From Pseudorhizobium flavum (GTDB lineage: Bacteria; Pseudomonadota; Alphaproteobacteria; Rhizobiales; Rhizobiaceae), in NCBI RefSeq assembly GCF_902502825.2, contig NZ_LR723670.1, positions 1,798,001-1,862,000 on the forward strand: 64,000 nt of DNA. Reading direction: 5' to 3'. The notes under the pieces are model-generated. The model saw nothing but the letters and a program-made list of their open reading frames with translations. It did not search any database and had not been told where the DNA came from. A program made the translations under genes and the position numbers. This document shows positions 1-10,386 of the stretch, piece after piece; position 1 is the first letter of the stretch, and every line of letters starts with the position of its first letter.

Positions 1-1027
1 TCAGCCCCTTGGTCAGGGCGATTCGCAAGCCTGCCTCGTGCGTTCCACCTTCAGGAGTTGGGATGGTGTTGCAGTAGGAGTGGACCTGCGGATCGCCGCC
101 ATACCACGTAATGGCCCATTCGAGGGCGCCGTGCCCCCCGGTCTTCTCGGTCCGTCCGGCGAAGATCTCGCGGGTAACGGTGAAATCCTTGCCGAGCGTG
201 GCCGAGAGATAGTCCTTGAGGCCGCCGGGGAAATGGAAGACCGCCTTTTCGGGAATGTCACCGCCTGGCGGCACCATGCCGTCATCGCAAGACCAGCGAA
301 TTTCTACGCCACCGAACAGATAGGCTTTCGAGCGCGCCATTCTAAAGATGCGGCCCGGGTCGAATTTCGCGTGCTCTCCGAAGATCTGCGGATCCGGATG
401 AAAGCGAACGCGGGTTCCGCGCCGGTTGTGCACCGGACCGAGTTCCTCCAGCCCGCCCTGGGGCACGCCGCGTGAGAAGCGTTGGCGATAGAGCTTGCGG
501 TCGCGGGCGACTTCGACCTCGAGCAGATCCGAAAGCGCGTTCACCACCGAGACTCCGACGCCGTGCAAGCCGCCGGAGGTCTCGTACGCCTTGCCGTCGA
601 ACTTGCCCCCGGCATGGAGCTTCGTCATGATGACTTCGAGAGTGGACTTGCCCGGTACCTGCGGGTGGTTCTCGACAGGGATGCCGCGGCCGTTGTCCGT
701 GACGGTCAGGAAGCCTTCGCGATCCAGATGCACCTCGATGAAGTTGGCGTGGCCGGCCACGGCTTCGTCCATAGAATTGTCGATGACTTCGGCGAACAGG
801 TGGTGGAGGGCCTTCTCGTCCGTACCGCCGATGTACATGCCCGGACGCATACGCACAGGCTCCAGTCCTTCCAGGACTCGGATCGAGGATGCGCCATAGT
901 CATCGTTAGACGGTACCGACCGTTGTACTGGCACCGGTGCCGGCACTGCGTCCTTTGGCGCGTCCTGCTCTGGAACCGTCGGCCTTGTGAGGGGCAGTTC
1001 GGCGAAAAGGTCGTTGTTGTCATCCAT
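1..1027 (-). CDS. parE: DNA topoisomerase IV subunit B (partial, C-terminus outside window)
   Basis: ATPase subunit of topoisomerase IV, which with ParC unlinks replicated chromosomes. The minus-strand reading frame opens at the ATG at 1027 (MDDNNDLFAEL...) and runs without a stop to the window edge, giving 342 codons. GHKL ATPase motifs are in order: the VIDNSMDEA helix with the catalytic Glu and Mg-binding Asn near residues 81-89, DNGRGIP near 111-117, and the glycine-rich SGGLHGVGVS lid near 151-160. An approximately 40-residue low-complexity Pro/Val-rich extension precedes the ATPase domain. ParE rather than GyrB is inferred from the overall sequence and the GTDEKALHHL segment; GyrB is the alternative. 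It is divergent from the hydrolase gene on its right, with about 195 bp between the two start codons. Confidence 0.9.
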   Translation of the reverse strand, partial: MDDNNDLFAELPLTRPTVPEQDAPKDAVPAPVPVQRSVPSNDDYGASSIRVLEGLEPVRMRPGMYIGGTDEKALHHLFAEVIDNSMDEAVAGHANFIEVHLDREGFLTVTDNGRGIPVENHPQVPGKSTLEVIMTKLHAGGKFDGKAYETSGGLHGVGVSVVNALSDLLEVEVARDRKLYRQRFSRGVPQGGLEELGPVHNRRGTRVRFHPDPQIFGEHAKFDPGRIFRMARSKAYLFGGVEIRWSCDDGMVPPGGDIPEKAVFHFPGGLKDYLSATLGKDFTVTREIFAGRTEKTGGHGALEWAITWYGGDPQVHSYCNTIPTPEGGTHEAGLRIALTKGL

Positions 1028-1222
1028 CGGGTCAGTCGGTACTACCTGTCGAGGGGCTGAAGGTGAGGCCATCGCCATCTCATGCTGTTTCGAATCACCG
1101 GCAATTCTGCCAGAAAGCTGGCTTTTTCGCGATGCGGCAGGGAAACGGTGCTCAGGCAGCAATGCGGCGCCCGCCCGCGAATGGCAAGGCGCTGAGGCTT
1201 GATCAGGCAGCCGGAGAGGTGC

Positions 1223-2110
1223 ATGTCCACAGTTCATTTCGCATTAGCCACAGCTTTTGCCCTCGTCATGACAGCCTTCTCCGCAGCACCGGCCTTGCCA
1301 CAGGAAGGATCGATCAAGCCGTACAAGGATGCCCTGTTCTCCCGCTTCCCCGTCTTGGAAACCGCCGACGGCGGTGCTTACGAAGTGATCGACTACCAGG
1401 AACTGCGTGACATCAACGAGCGCGACCAGGTGCCGGAGCGGCGGGTCAAATCGAGTTACGTGTCGATGGGCGTCAAGCGTTACCAGGAAAACGAGACGCT
1501 ACAACTCGGCGGTCGTCTCATCGACGTCACCCGCGTCGGGAAGCAGAAAAACGCCGCCTTTACGGTGATCTTCGTCCACGGCCGCGGCGGCGATAGGCGC
1601 CTTGGCGCAAACGACTACAGCTTCGGCGGCAACTTCAATCGCCTGAAGAACCTCGCCGTGATGAATGGCGGCACCTATTATGCCCCGAGCGTCACCTCCT
1701 TTGACGGGAGCGGTGCAGAGGAGATCGCGCTCCTGATCCGTCACGCTTTCGAACAGTCACGCGGGCGGCCGGTGCTGCTTGCCTGTGCCTCCATGGGCGG
1801 GACGGTCTGCTCGCATATTGCCCGGGACCGGGAAGCTGTACATTACCTGAGTGGACTTGCGGTTCTGGGCGGTCCGCCCGACCCGGGCTACGCCACCACG
1901 CCTGCGGCGAAGCGTCGGCTGCCGCTCTACCTGTCCCACGGAAGCGCCGACAGCGTCTACTCCCTGGAGGGGCAGGCGGCCGTGTATCGCAAGCTGCAAC
2001 AGGCCGGCTACCCGGTGCGACTTACGGTTTTCAACACCGGTGGACACGGGACGCCCATCCGCATGACGGACTGGCGCAAGCTCCTCACTTTTCTCTTGAA
2101 CGGGAACTGA
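1223..2110 (+). CDS. Secreted alpha/beta-hydrolase family protein
   Basis: A predicted exported hydrolase of unknown substrate, 295 residues from the ATG at 1223. I prefer this start because CGGAGAGG lies just upstream and a typical signal peptide follows (hydrophobic residues 5-22, then Ala-rich). An upstream in-frame start at 1199 would only add a charged leader. Visible alpha/beta-hydrolase features are a strand ending in FVHGRGGDRR, a nucleophile elbow A-C-A-S-M-G-G with the Ser near residue 190, a late Asp in SHGSADSVY and a late His in TGGHG, in the usual Ser-Asp-His order. The elbow begins with Ala/Cys rather than Gly, which is less common. It is transcribed towards tpiA but with its own spacing. 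An esterase or lipase-like role is only an inference. Confidence 0.75.
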   Translation: MSTVHFALATAFALVMTAFSAAPALPQEGSIKPYKDALFSRFPVLETADGGAYEVIDYQELRDINERDQVPERRVKSSYVSMGVKRYQENETLQLGGRLIDVTRVGKQKNAAFTVIFVHGRGGDRRLGANDYSFGGNFNRLKNLAVMNGGTYYAPSVTSFDGSGAEEIALLIRHAFEQSRGRPVLLACASMGGTVCSHIARDREAVHYLSGLAVLGGPPDPGYATTPAAKRRLPLYLSHGSADSVYSLEGQAAVYRKLQQAGYPVRLTVFNTGGHGTPIRMTDWRKLLTFLLNGN

Positions 2111-2205
2111 TCCGACATCCCCTTTTTCGTGGATTTTCCCGTCTGAGGAACTAAAACGCTTCAGGGGAAACAGCGGGCTGCGACCCGCGGGCAAGGAGCA
2201 GACAG

Positions 2206-2976
2206 ATGACGCCTGACGTACGACCGCTGGTGGCGGGGAACTGGAAGATGAACGGGACGCGGAGTTCCCTGGACCAGATCAAGGCGATCAGCGAAGGCGT
2301 GAGGGGAGGGTTGTACAGCAAGGTCGACGCGTTGATCTGCCCGCCCGCGACGCTGCTCTACGTGGCCACGGCCCTCTGCACCGACAGCCCATTGTCGATC
2401 GGTGCCCAGGATTGCCATCAGAATGCAAGCGGCGCCCATACCGGTGACATCTCGGCAGAGATGATCGCCGACTGTTTCGGAACCTACGTCATTGTCGGGC
2501 ACTCCGAGCGCCGCACCGACCACGACGAGGACGACGCGCTGGTTCGCGCCAAGGCCGAGGCCGCCCATGCGGCCGATCTGACCGCCATCATCTGCATCGG
2601 CGAAACCGAGGAGCAGCGCAGGAAGGGAGAGACGCTCGACGTGCTGAAGCGCCAGCTCGCCGGCTCGATCCCCGATGGAGCCAACGCTGCGCGTACCGTC
2701 ATCGCCTATGAACCGGTCTGGGCCATCGGCACCGGCCTGACCCCCACCGTTGCCGACGTGGAGGAGGCGCACGCCTTCATGCGCAGGGAACTGTCGGAGC
2801 GGTTCGGGGAGCAAGGAAGCACCATGCGCATCCTTTATGGGGGGTCGGTGAAGCCATCGAATGCGAAAGAGCTGATGGCCGTCTCGAACGTCGATGGTGC
2901 ACTGATCGGCGGCGCGAGCTTGAAAGCGGAGGATTTTCTCGCCATCTACCGGGTCTATGAAGAACTGATGGCGTAA
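2206..2976 (+). CDS. tpiA: Triosephosphate isomerase
   Basis: Interconverts dihydroxyacetone phosphate and glyceraldehyde 3-phosphate in glycolysis and gluconeogenesis. The protein has 256 residues, the usual family length. It shows the diagnostic TIM-barrel motifs: GNWKMNG with the catalytic Lys near residue 15, IVGHSERR with the catalytic His in the middle, [11 protein letters not shown] with the catalytic Glu and the phosphate-gripping loop, and YGGSVKP near the C-terminus. An AAGGAG-type ribosome binding site precedes the ATG. It is followed by secG on the same strand. Confidence 0.97.
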   Translation: MTPDVRPLVAGNWKMNGTRSSLDQIKAISEGVRGGLYSKVDALICPPATLLYVATALCTDSPLSIGAQDCHQNASGAHTGDISAEMIADCFGTYVIVGHSERRTDHDEDDALVRAKAEAAHAADLTAIICIGETEEQRRKGETLDVLKRQLAGSIPDGANAARTVIAYEPVWAIGTGLTPTVADVEEAHAFMRRELSERFGEQGSTMRILYGGSVKPSNAKELMAVSNVDGALIGGASLKAEDFLAIYRVYEELMA

Positions 2977-3040
2977 ACCTGCCCGCAAGGGCTTGGAATG
3001 CGCAACAGCCTCATGTAAAGAGCCGCCAACCTTATGTTAT

Positions 3041-3058
3041 TGCCCTTCGCGAAGGGCA
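3041..3058. repeat. 18-bp perfect palindrome just upstream of the secG start
   Basis: TGCCCTTCGCGAAGGGCA reads identically on both strands and ends 11 bp before the secG ATG at 3070. It could form an RNA hairpin that covers part of the AGGGCAGGG ribosome binding region, or be a protein binding site. Its right half also contributes to a GGGCAGGG octamer at 3054-3061. Confidence 0.6.
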
Positions 3059-3069
3059 GGGATTTTGCC

Positions 3070-3525
3070 ATGCAAACCGTTTTGATCGTCATCCACCTCA
3101 TGATCGTGCTCGCGCTCGTCGGCGTCGTGCTGATCCAGCGTTCGGAAGGCGGCGGGCTGGGCGTTGGCGGCGGCTCCGGCTTCATGTCGGCGCGCGGGAC
3201 GGCCAATGCTCTGACCCGCACCACGGCCATTCTCGCGACGCTTTTCTTCGTGACGTCCATGACCCTCGGCATCCTGGCACGCTACGAGTCGCGGCCGACC
3301 GACATCCTCGATCGCATTCCGGCAACGCAGGGTACCGGTAGCGGCATTCTCGACGCACTCGGTCCGGCACCGACGTCCGAAGCCCCGGCTAATGCTCCCG
3401 CACAGGATGGCGTGCCGACCGGTGGTGAGGCACCTGCACAGGGTGGAGCTGCAGCGCCGTCTGCCGGCCAGGCCCCGGCGCCGGCTGCTCCCGCCAATTC
3501 GACGGGCGTGCCGACGGGCCAATAA
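3070..3525 (+). CDS. secG: Protein-export membrane protein SecG
   Basis: Accessory subunit of the SecYEG inner-membrane protein translocase. I chose the ATG at 3070 (MQTVLIVIHLM) over an in-frame start at 3034, because the translated leader would include the palindrome and the family normally begins with a hydrophobic helix. The 151 residues contain two transmembrane helices (about 2-20 and 52-72), separated by the Gly-rich SecG signature QRSEGGGLGVGGGSG. The last 60 residues are an Ala/Pro/Gly-rich low-complexity tail, common in alphaproteobacterial SecG. A strong terminator follows. Confidence 0.93.
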   Translation: MQTVLIVIHLMIVLALVGVVLIQRSEGGGLGVGGGSGFMSARGTANALTRTTAILATLFFVTSMTLGILARYESRPTDILDRIPATQGTGSGILDALGPAPTSEAPANAPAQDGVPTGGEAPAQGGAAAPSAGQAPAPAAPANSTGVPTGQ

Positions 3526-3546
3526 ACGCCCTCGCTGCAACAATCT

Positions 3547-3573
3547 CCGGCAGGCCAAAAGCCTGCCGGTTTT
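3547..3573 (+). terminator. Rho-independent terminator after secG
   Basis: A 9-bp GC-rich stem CCGGCAGGC/GCCTGCCGG with a 5-nt loop (CAAAA) is followed by TTTTCTTTT. It ends the secG transcript before pyrG. Confidence 0.85.
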
Positions 3574-3612
3574 CTTTTGTCCAGATTCCGTGGACCAGCG
3601 TCACCAAGGTGA

Positions 3613-5289
<1,677 letters not shown>

Positions 5290-5329
5290 TGGCGATGCCG
5301 GCTGGTGGAACCGCCGGTTATCCTTTCCT

Positions 5330-6763
5330 TCAATATCTCGTCGCCTTGTAGGCGGCGAGGGCACGTTCGCGCGCACTCCCATGATCGACGATGGGACGCG
5401 GATAGCTCTCCCCGAGCCTGAGTCCGGCCTTTTGCAGGATGTGATCCGGCGCCTCAAAGGGCCGGTGGATGTATTTCTTGTCCAGGTGACGCAGTTCCGG
5501 CACGTAGCGCCGGACATAGTCCCCGTCCGGGTCGAACTTCTCGCCTTGTAGCGTCGGATTGAAGATACGGAAGAAGGGAGAGGCATCGGCCCCGGAGCCG
5601 GCGACCCATTGCCAGCTGGCGGCGTTGTTGGCCGGATCGGCGTCGAGCAGCGTCTCACGGAACCATTCCTCGCCCTTCCGCCAGTCGATCATCAGGTCCT
5701 TGATCAGGAAGGACGCGGTGATCATCCGCACCCGGTTGTGCATGTACCCCTCCCGCCAGAGTTGGCGCATGCCGGCATCAACGATCGGATAGCCGGTAAG
5801 GCCGTTCCTCCAGGCATGGTAGAGCGCGCCGTCGAAGGACCAGGCAAAGCCATCGAAATCGGTGTTCCAGTTGTCGGTGGCGAGGCGGGGAGATTTGATC
5901 AGAAGCGAATAGTTGAAATCCCGCCAGGCGAGCTCCCGGCGAAAATGCGTGATCTGGGCCGGATCACCGTCATCGAGCGCGCTTGCGGCATGCCATGCCT
6001 GGGCCGGTGTGACCTCTCCGTGGGCGAGGTGCGGGGAAAGGCGCGAGGTGAGATCGCGAGCGGGGAAGTCACGCCCTGACTTGTAATCGCGCAGGCCCTT
6101 CTCGACGAAATCCTCCAGGCGGAACCGGGCACCGGCCTCGCCCGGTGTCCAGATCTCACCGAACCCAGCAGCCCAGTCCGGCTTCGTCGGAGGCAGTCCC
6201 CAATCTTCCAGTTGTTCCGATGGCGGCGTGGACGAGGCACCTCTCATCGCATCGGGTGCGGCGAGCGGTTCGCGCGGTTCTCCCAGTGCCTGCAGCGCTT
6301 TCCAGAACGGCGTGAAGACCCGGAAGGGTCTTCCGGCTCCGGTACGGACACGGGAGGGATCGTGAAGAAGCTGGCCCTGGAAGGCATGTACTGCAATGCC
6401 CTCCGCCTTCAGTCGGCGGGCGAGTTCCCGATCCTGATCATCGCGCTCATAGCTGCGGTTGAGATAGATCTGGCTGGCGCCCGTCTGCTGGGCAACCTGG
6501 ACTAGGACGGTCGCTGCCTCCCCGGTGAAAAAGAGCAGATCACCGCCACGATCATGCAGCGCCTGTCGCAGAGCCAGGAGAGAATGATGCAGCCACCATG
6601 CCTGGGCTGCCCCGAATGGCATACCCCCGCCGGCACTTCCTTCGCGGATGAACAGCGCGATGACCGGCGCGCCAGTCTCCACGGCGGCTGACAGTGCGGC
6701 GTTGTCTGCAAGGCGCAAGTCTCGGCGGAACCAGACGATGACAGGCGGGATCTCGGCAGGCAA
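5330..6763 (-). CDS. phrB: Deoxyribodipyrimidine photolyase (cryptochrome/photolyase family)
   Basis: Light-driven repair of UV-induced cyclobutane pyrimidine dimers with a reduced FAD cofactor. The 477-residue protein begins with the Rossmann-like antenna domain (VIVWFRRDLRLADN) and continues into the helical FAD-binding domain. There the class I photolyase signature blocks are clear: GYPIVDAGMRQLWREGYMHNR, WRKGEEWF, then ANNAASWQWVAGSG and RIFNP. These features fit a repair enzyme better than a cryptochrome, but the distinction is inferred. It lies 54 bp downstream of moeA on the same strand, so it may be read through from the moa/trp operon. Confidence 0.93.
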   Translation of the reverse strand: MPAEIPPVIVWFRRDLRLADNAALSAAVETGAPVIALFIREGSAGGGMPFGAAQAWWLHHSLLALRQALHDRGGDLLFFTGEAATVLVQVAQQTGASQIYLNRSYERDDQDRELARRLKAEGIAVHAFQGQLLHDPSRVRTGAGRPFRVFTPFWKALQALGEPREPLAAPDAMRGASSTPPSEQLEDWGLPPTKPDWAAGFGEIWTPGEAGARFRLEDFVEKGLRDYKSGRDFPARDLTSRLSPHLAHGEVTPAQAWHAASALDDGDPAQITHFRRELAWRDFNYSLLIKSPRLATDNWNTDFDGFAWSFDGALYHAWRNGLTGYPIVDAGMRQLWREGYMHNRVRMITASFLIKDLMIDWRKGEEWFRETLLDADPANNAASWQWVAGSGADASPFFRIFNPTLQGEKFDPDGDYVRRYVPELRHLDKKYIHRPFEAPDHILQKAGLRLGESYPRPIVDHGSARERALAAYKATRY

Positions 6764-6817
6764 GGCGAACTCCGGAGATTGATCTACAGTGCTCTACGCT
6801 TGATCAGCGGGCCCGGA

Positions 6818-8032
6818 TCATGGTCTCAGGAGGAGGATGCGGCAGGGGGTACCAGCAGTCAGTGCCGGTGCGTGCGGGGGCCGGACGATCAGCGCATCTG
6901 AATGGGCGAGGATCTTCATCATCGACGAATCCTGCTTTTCGAAGGCGTCGGCGACCAGATTTCCGTCGCTATCCCTGCTCAGTCGTGATCGCAGGTAGTC
7001 CTGCCGACGGTCGTTGGCGGCAAGATCACGCGCCGCGACGGCATGTCCCTCCCGGTTCCTCTCGCGGAGCCGGCCGAGCTTTCTGAGCAAAGGTTCAAGA
7101 AACAGCAGGCCGCAGACCAGGCTGGCGACGGGGTTTCCGGGCAGGCCCAGAACCTGCATGTCGCCCAGCGATCCGACCATCAGCGGCTTGCCCGGCCGCA
7201 TGGCGATTCGCCAGAAATCCAGCTCCATCCCAGCCGCCTTCAGCGTGGATTGTACGAGGTCATGGTCCCCCACCGAGGCGCCGCCCGAAGTGACCAGCAC
7301 ATCCACGTCCGCAGCCTTTGCCGCGTCCACTGCACTCCCTATCGCGTCTTGGTTATCAGGCACGATCCCGAGATCGACGACTTCGCCGCCATTGTCTTCG
7401 ATGAGCGCCGAAATCCCGAACATGTTGGACGCGATGATCTGCCCCGCTTTAGGTGTGTGTCCCGGCGGCAGGAGTTCATCACCGGTGGCCAGAATGGCGA
7501 CCCGTGGCCGGCGGTAGACCTCCACTACGGGGTGGTTCATGGCCGCGGCGACGGTCAGGCGTGAATAGTCGAGAAGCGTGTCCTTCGGCAGCACCGCTTC
7601 ACCTTCGACGAAATCCTGGCCGCGCGGACGGATATGTCGCCCCGCGATCACCTCGAACGTCGTGCGAACCTGGTCGCCCTCAAGCAGTTCGGCGTCTTCC
7701 TGGAGGAGGACGGTATCCGCTCCAGAGGGTACGGGGGCGCCGGTGAAGATGCGCACGGCCTCGCCCTTGGCAATCGCACCTTCGAACGGATGACCGGCGG
7801 CCGCCATGCCTGTCACCAGAAGCGTTGCGCCGACGGCCGGCGCATCTTCGGCGCGGAGCGCATAGCCGTCCATGGCAGACGCATCGAAGGGCGGTTGGGT
7901 TAGTCGCGCGGTCAGCGGCTTGGCAAGAACCCGCCCATTGGCCTTGGCGAGCGGAACCGTCTCCGTCCTCTCGATCGGGCGCGCCCGCGAAAGCAGTCTC
8001 GTCTTTGCCTCGGGCACTGGCAGAAGACTCAT
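6818..8032 (-). CDS. moeA: Molybdopterin molybdotransferase
   Basis: Inserts molybdate into adenylylated molybdopterin, the last step of molybdenum cofactor synthesis. The protein has 404 residues, as usual for MoeA. MoeA landmarks are the PFDASAMDGYAL segment near residues 48-59, ILATGDEL, the molybdopterin-binding VTSGGASVGDHD loop, and MRPGKPLMVG followed by GLPGNPVAS. The start codon lies 2 bp after the moaC stop, so the two genes are translationally close and co-transcribed. Confidence 0.96.
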   Translation of the reverse strand: MSLLPVPEAKTRLLSRARPIERTETVPLAKANGRVLAKPLTARLTQPPFDASAMDGYALRAEDAPAVGATLLVTGMAAAGHPFEGAIAKGEAVRIFTGAPVPSGADTVLLQEDAELLEGDQVRTTFEVIAGRHIRPRGQDFVEGEAVLPKDTLLDYSRLTVAAAMNHPVVEVYRRPRVAILATGDELLPPGHTPKAGQIIASNMFGISALIEDNGGEVVDLGIVPDNQDAIGSAVDAAKAADVDVLVTSGGASVGDHDLVQSTLKAAGMELDFWRIAMRPGKPLMVGSLGDMQVLGLPGNPVASLVCGLLFLEPLLRKLGRLRERNREGHAVAARDLAANDRRQDYLRSRLSRDSDGNLVADAFEKQDSSMMKILAHSDALIVRPPHAPALTAGTPCRILLLRP

Positions 8033-8034
8033 GC

Positions 8035-8529
8035 TCAGCCTCCGCTAAGTCGATAGGCGCCCGACTTGCCACCCGTCTTCTCGATGAGGCGGATGCCGCC
8101 AATCTCCATGCCCTTGTCGGCGGCCTTGGCCATGTCATAGATCGTGAGACAGGCGACGGAAGCCGCGGTCAGTGCCTCCATCTCGACTCCGGTCTTGCCA
8201 GTAAGCTTGGCCGTTGCAGTGACACGAAGTCCGGGCAGCGATGCGTCCTCGGTGATATCAACCGCGACCTTGGTGAGCATCAGCGGGTGGCAGAGCGGAA
8301 TGAGGTCCGCCGTCTTTTTCGCGGCCATGATCCCTGCGAGTCGCGCCGTTCCGATAACGTCACCCTTCTTTGCATTGCCTTCACGGATCAGGGCCAGGGT
8401 TTCCGGCAACATGCGTACAAATGCCGCTGCCGTGGCTGAGCGCTCGGTATCGGTCTTGTCGCCGACATCCACCATGTTGGCTTCGCCGGATGCACCGATA
8501 TGGGTGAGGGAGCCGCCGCCGGACATCAT
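8035..8529 (-). CDS. moaC: Cyclic pyranopterin monophosphate synthase
   Basis: Completes the conversion of GTP to cyclic pyranopterin monophosphate in molybdenum cofactor synthesis. The 164-residue protein shows the MoaC core: [32 protein letters not shown], and [19 protein letters not shown] near the C-terminus. Its ATG overlaps the trpC stop as ATGA, indicating translational coupling. A start at the second Met codon is equally possible. Confidence 0.96.
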   Translation of the reverse strand: MMSGGGSLTHIGASGEANMVDVGDKTDTERSATAAAFVRMLPETLALIREGNAKKGDVIGTARLAGIMAAKKTADLIPLCHPLMLTKVAVDITEDASLPGLRVTATAKLTGKTGVEMEALTAASVACLTIYDMAKAADKGMEIGGIRLIEKTGGKSGAYRLSGG

Positions 8530-9344
8530 TCAGCCGCCGCTGTCGACGCGCTGTTCCCACTGAGCAGCGCTTGCGTCGCGTTCACGACGTCATCCTGGCG
8601 CATCAGGCTTTCTCCGACCAGGAATGTGGTGATCCCCGATTTCTCCAGACGCAGGCAGTCCCCATGATTGAAGATTCCGCTTTCTCCAACCAGCAGCCGG
8701 TCCTCCGGGACCAGTGAAGCAAGGCGCTCGGAGGTCTCGAGACTTACTTCGAAGGTGCGCAGGCTCCGGTTGTTGATCCCGATAAGGGGCGAATCGAGAT
8801 GCAGCGCGCGCTCAGTCTCGTCGGCATCGTGAACCTCGACCAGAACGTCCATGCCGAGCGCCATCGCTTCGTCCTCGAGGCGACGCGCCTCGTCGTCCGT
8901 CAGCGACGCCATGATCAGGAGGATGCAGTCAGCACCCCAGGCGCGCGCCTCGTGCACCTGATAGGTGTCGAACATGAAGTCCTTGCGGAGTGCAGGCAAG
9001 GAACAGGCGTTACGCGCGGCGACGAGATATTCCGGCGCGCCCTGGAAGCTGGGCGTATCCGTCAAGATCGAGAGGCAGGTGGCGCCGCCCTGCTGGTAGG
9101 CCTTCGCCAGTGCAGGGGGATCGAAGTCGGAACGAATGAGCCCCTTTGACGGGCTTGCCTTCTTGATCTCGGCGATCAGTCCGAATGCCCCCTTCTCCTG
9201 CCTTGCCTTCAGTGCGCGGTAGAAACCGCGCGGGGCCTCCTGTTCCGCGGCCTGGGCCTTCAGCTCCGCCAGGGGCGTGCGGGTCTTGGCGGCTTCGATC
9301 TCCTGGCGCTTGTAGGCTTCGATCTTCCTCAGGATATCGGTCAT
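8526..9344 (-). CDS. trpC: Indole-3-glycerol phosphate synthase
   Basis: Ring closure step of tryptophan biosynthesis. The 272-residue protein is a monofunctional TrpC with [15 protein letters not shown] (catalytic Lys and phosphate-binding region), [12 protein letters not shown] with the catalytic Lys, [13 protein letters not shown], and VGESGIF near the end. It follows trpD by 10 bp and overlaps moaC by 4 bp. This gives the ppiD-trpD-trpC-moaC-moeA order that I recall from other rhizobia. Confidence 0.97.
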   Translation of the reverse strand: MTDILRKIEAYKRQEIEAAKTRTPLAELKAQAAEQEAPRGFYRALKARQEKGAFGLIAEIKKASPSKGLIRSDFDPPALAKAYQQGGATCLSILTDTPSFQGAPEYLVAARNACSLPALRKDFMFDTYQVHEARAWGADCILLIMASLTDDEARRLEDEAMALGMDVLVEVHDADETERALHLDSPLIGINNRSLRTFEVSLETSERLASLVPEDRLLVGESGIFNHGDCLRLEKSGITTFLVGESLMRQDDVVNATQALLSGNSASTAAAE

Positions 9345-9354
9345 CGACTAGGTC

Positions 9355-10371
9355 TCAATCTTCATCATTTGACACAGCCACGAGCCGGTCGAGCGCGGCA
9401 GCGGCTTCTCCGCTGTCGAGGGCGCGGGTAGCCAGTTGCATGCCTTCTGGGATGTCTGCGGCCTTGCCTGCAACGACAAGCGCGGCGGCTGCATTGCAGA
9501 GCGAAATGTCGCGATAGGCGTTCTTCGTTCCGCCGAGCACGGCGCGAAGTGCAGCCGCGTTGGCGTGGCCATCGCCGCCCTTCAACTCATCGAGGCTGGC
9601 GCGCCGGACGCCGAAATCGTCCGGCGTCAGATCGAACGTTCGGATCTCTCCGGCCTCCAGGGCGACGACATTGGTGGTTCCGGTGGTGGTGATCTCGTCC
9701 ATGCCATCGCCATAGACGACCCAGACGCGCTCGGAACCCAGATCGCGCAGAACCTCGGCAATGGGCATCAGCCAGCGGGGAGAGAAGACGCCGAGTAGCT
9801 GCCGGCGGGCTCCGGCCGGGTTCGACAACGGCCCGAGGATGTTGAAGATCGTCCGGGTGCCGAGCTCGACCCGGCTTGGACCAACATGGCGCATGGCCGA
9901 GTGATGCATGGAGGCGAACATGAAGCCGATGCCCGCTTCCGCAATGCACCTGCCGATCCGGTCCGGCCCGATCTCGAGGTTGACGCCAAGCGCGGACAAG
10001 GCGTCGGCTGCTCCCGATTTCGAGCTCAAGGCGCGGTTGCCATGCTTGGCCACCGGCACGTCGCAGCCGGCGACGATGAGCGAAGCAAGCGTAGAGATGT
10101 TGTAGGTGCCTGTACCGTCACCGCCGGTCCCGACGATGTCCACCGCGCCGGCCGGTGCAGTGACGGGTAGCATCTTTGAGCGCATCGTTGCCACGGCGCC
10201 CGCGATCTCGTCGACGGTCTCACCACGGACCCGCAATGCCATGAGGAAGCCGCCGATCTGGGAAGGCGTGGCTTCGCCGGACATGAGGACCTCGAAAGCC
10301 TCGCGGGCTTCCGCCCGGGTCAGGCTTTCGCCATTAGCGACCTTCGCCAGCAGGGGCTTCAGTTCAGGCAT
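9355..10371 (-). CDS. trpD: Anthranilate phosphoribosyltransferase
   Basis: Transfers phosphoribose from PRPP to anthranilate in tryptophan synthesis. The 338 residues match the usual length. Visible motifs are [14 protein letters not shown], which binds the PRPP pyrophosphate, [15 protein letters not shown], and [10 protein letters not shown]. No tryptophan attenuator is evident, because the gene starts only 15 bp after ppiD and is probably expressed from the promoter upstream of ppiD. Confidence 0.97.
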   Translation of the reverse strand: MPELKPLLAKVANGESLTRAEAREAFEVLMSGEATPSQIGGFLMALRVRGETVDEIAGAVATMRSKMLPVTAPAGAVDIVGTGGDGTGTYNISTLASLIVAGCDVPVAKHGNRALSSKSGAADALSALGVNLEIGPDRIGRCIAEAGIGFMFASMHHSAMRHVGPSRVELGTRTIFNILGPLSNPAGARRQLLGVFSPRWLMPIAEVLRDLGSERVWVVYGDGMDEITTTGTTNVVALEAGEIRTFDLTPDDFGVRRASLDELKGGDGHANAAALRAVLGGTKNAYRDISLCNAAAALVVAGKAADIPEGMQLATRALDSGEAAAALDRLVAVSNDED

Positions 10372-10386
10372 ACGTTACCCCCTCCG

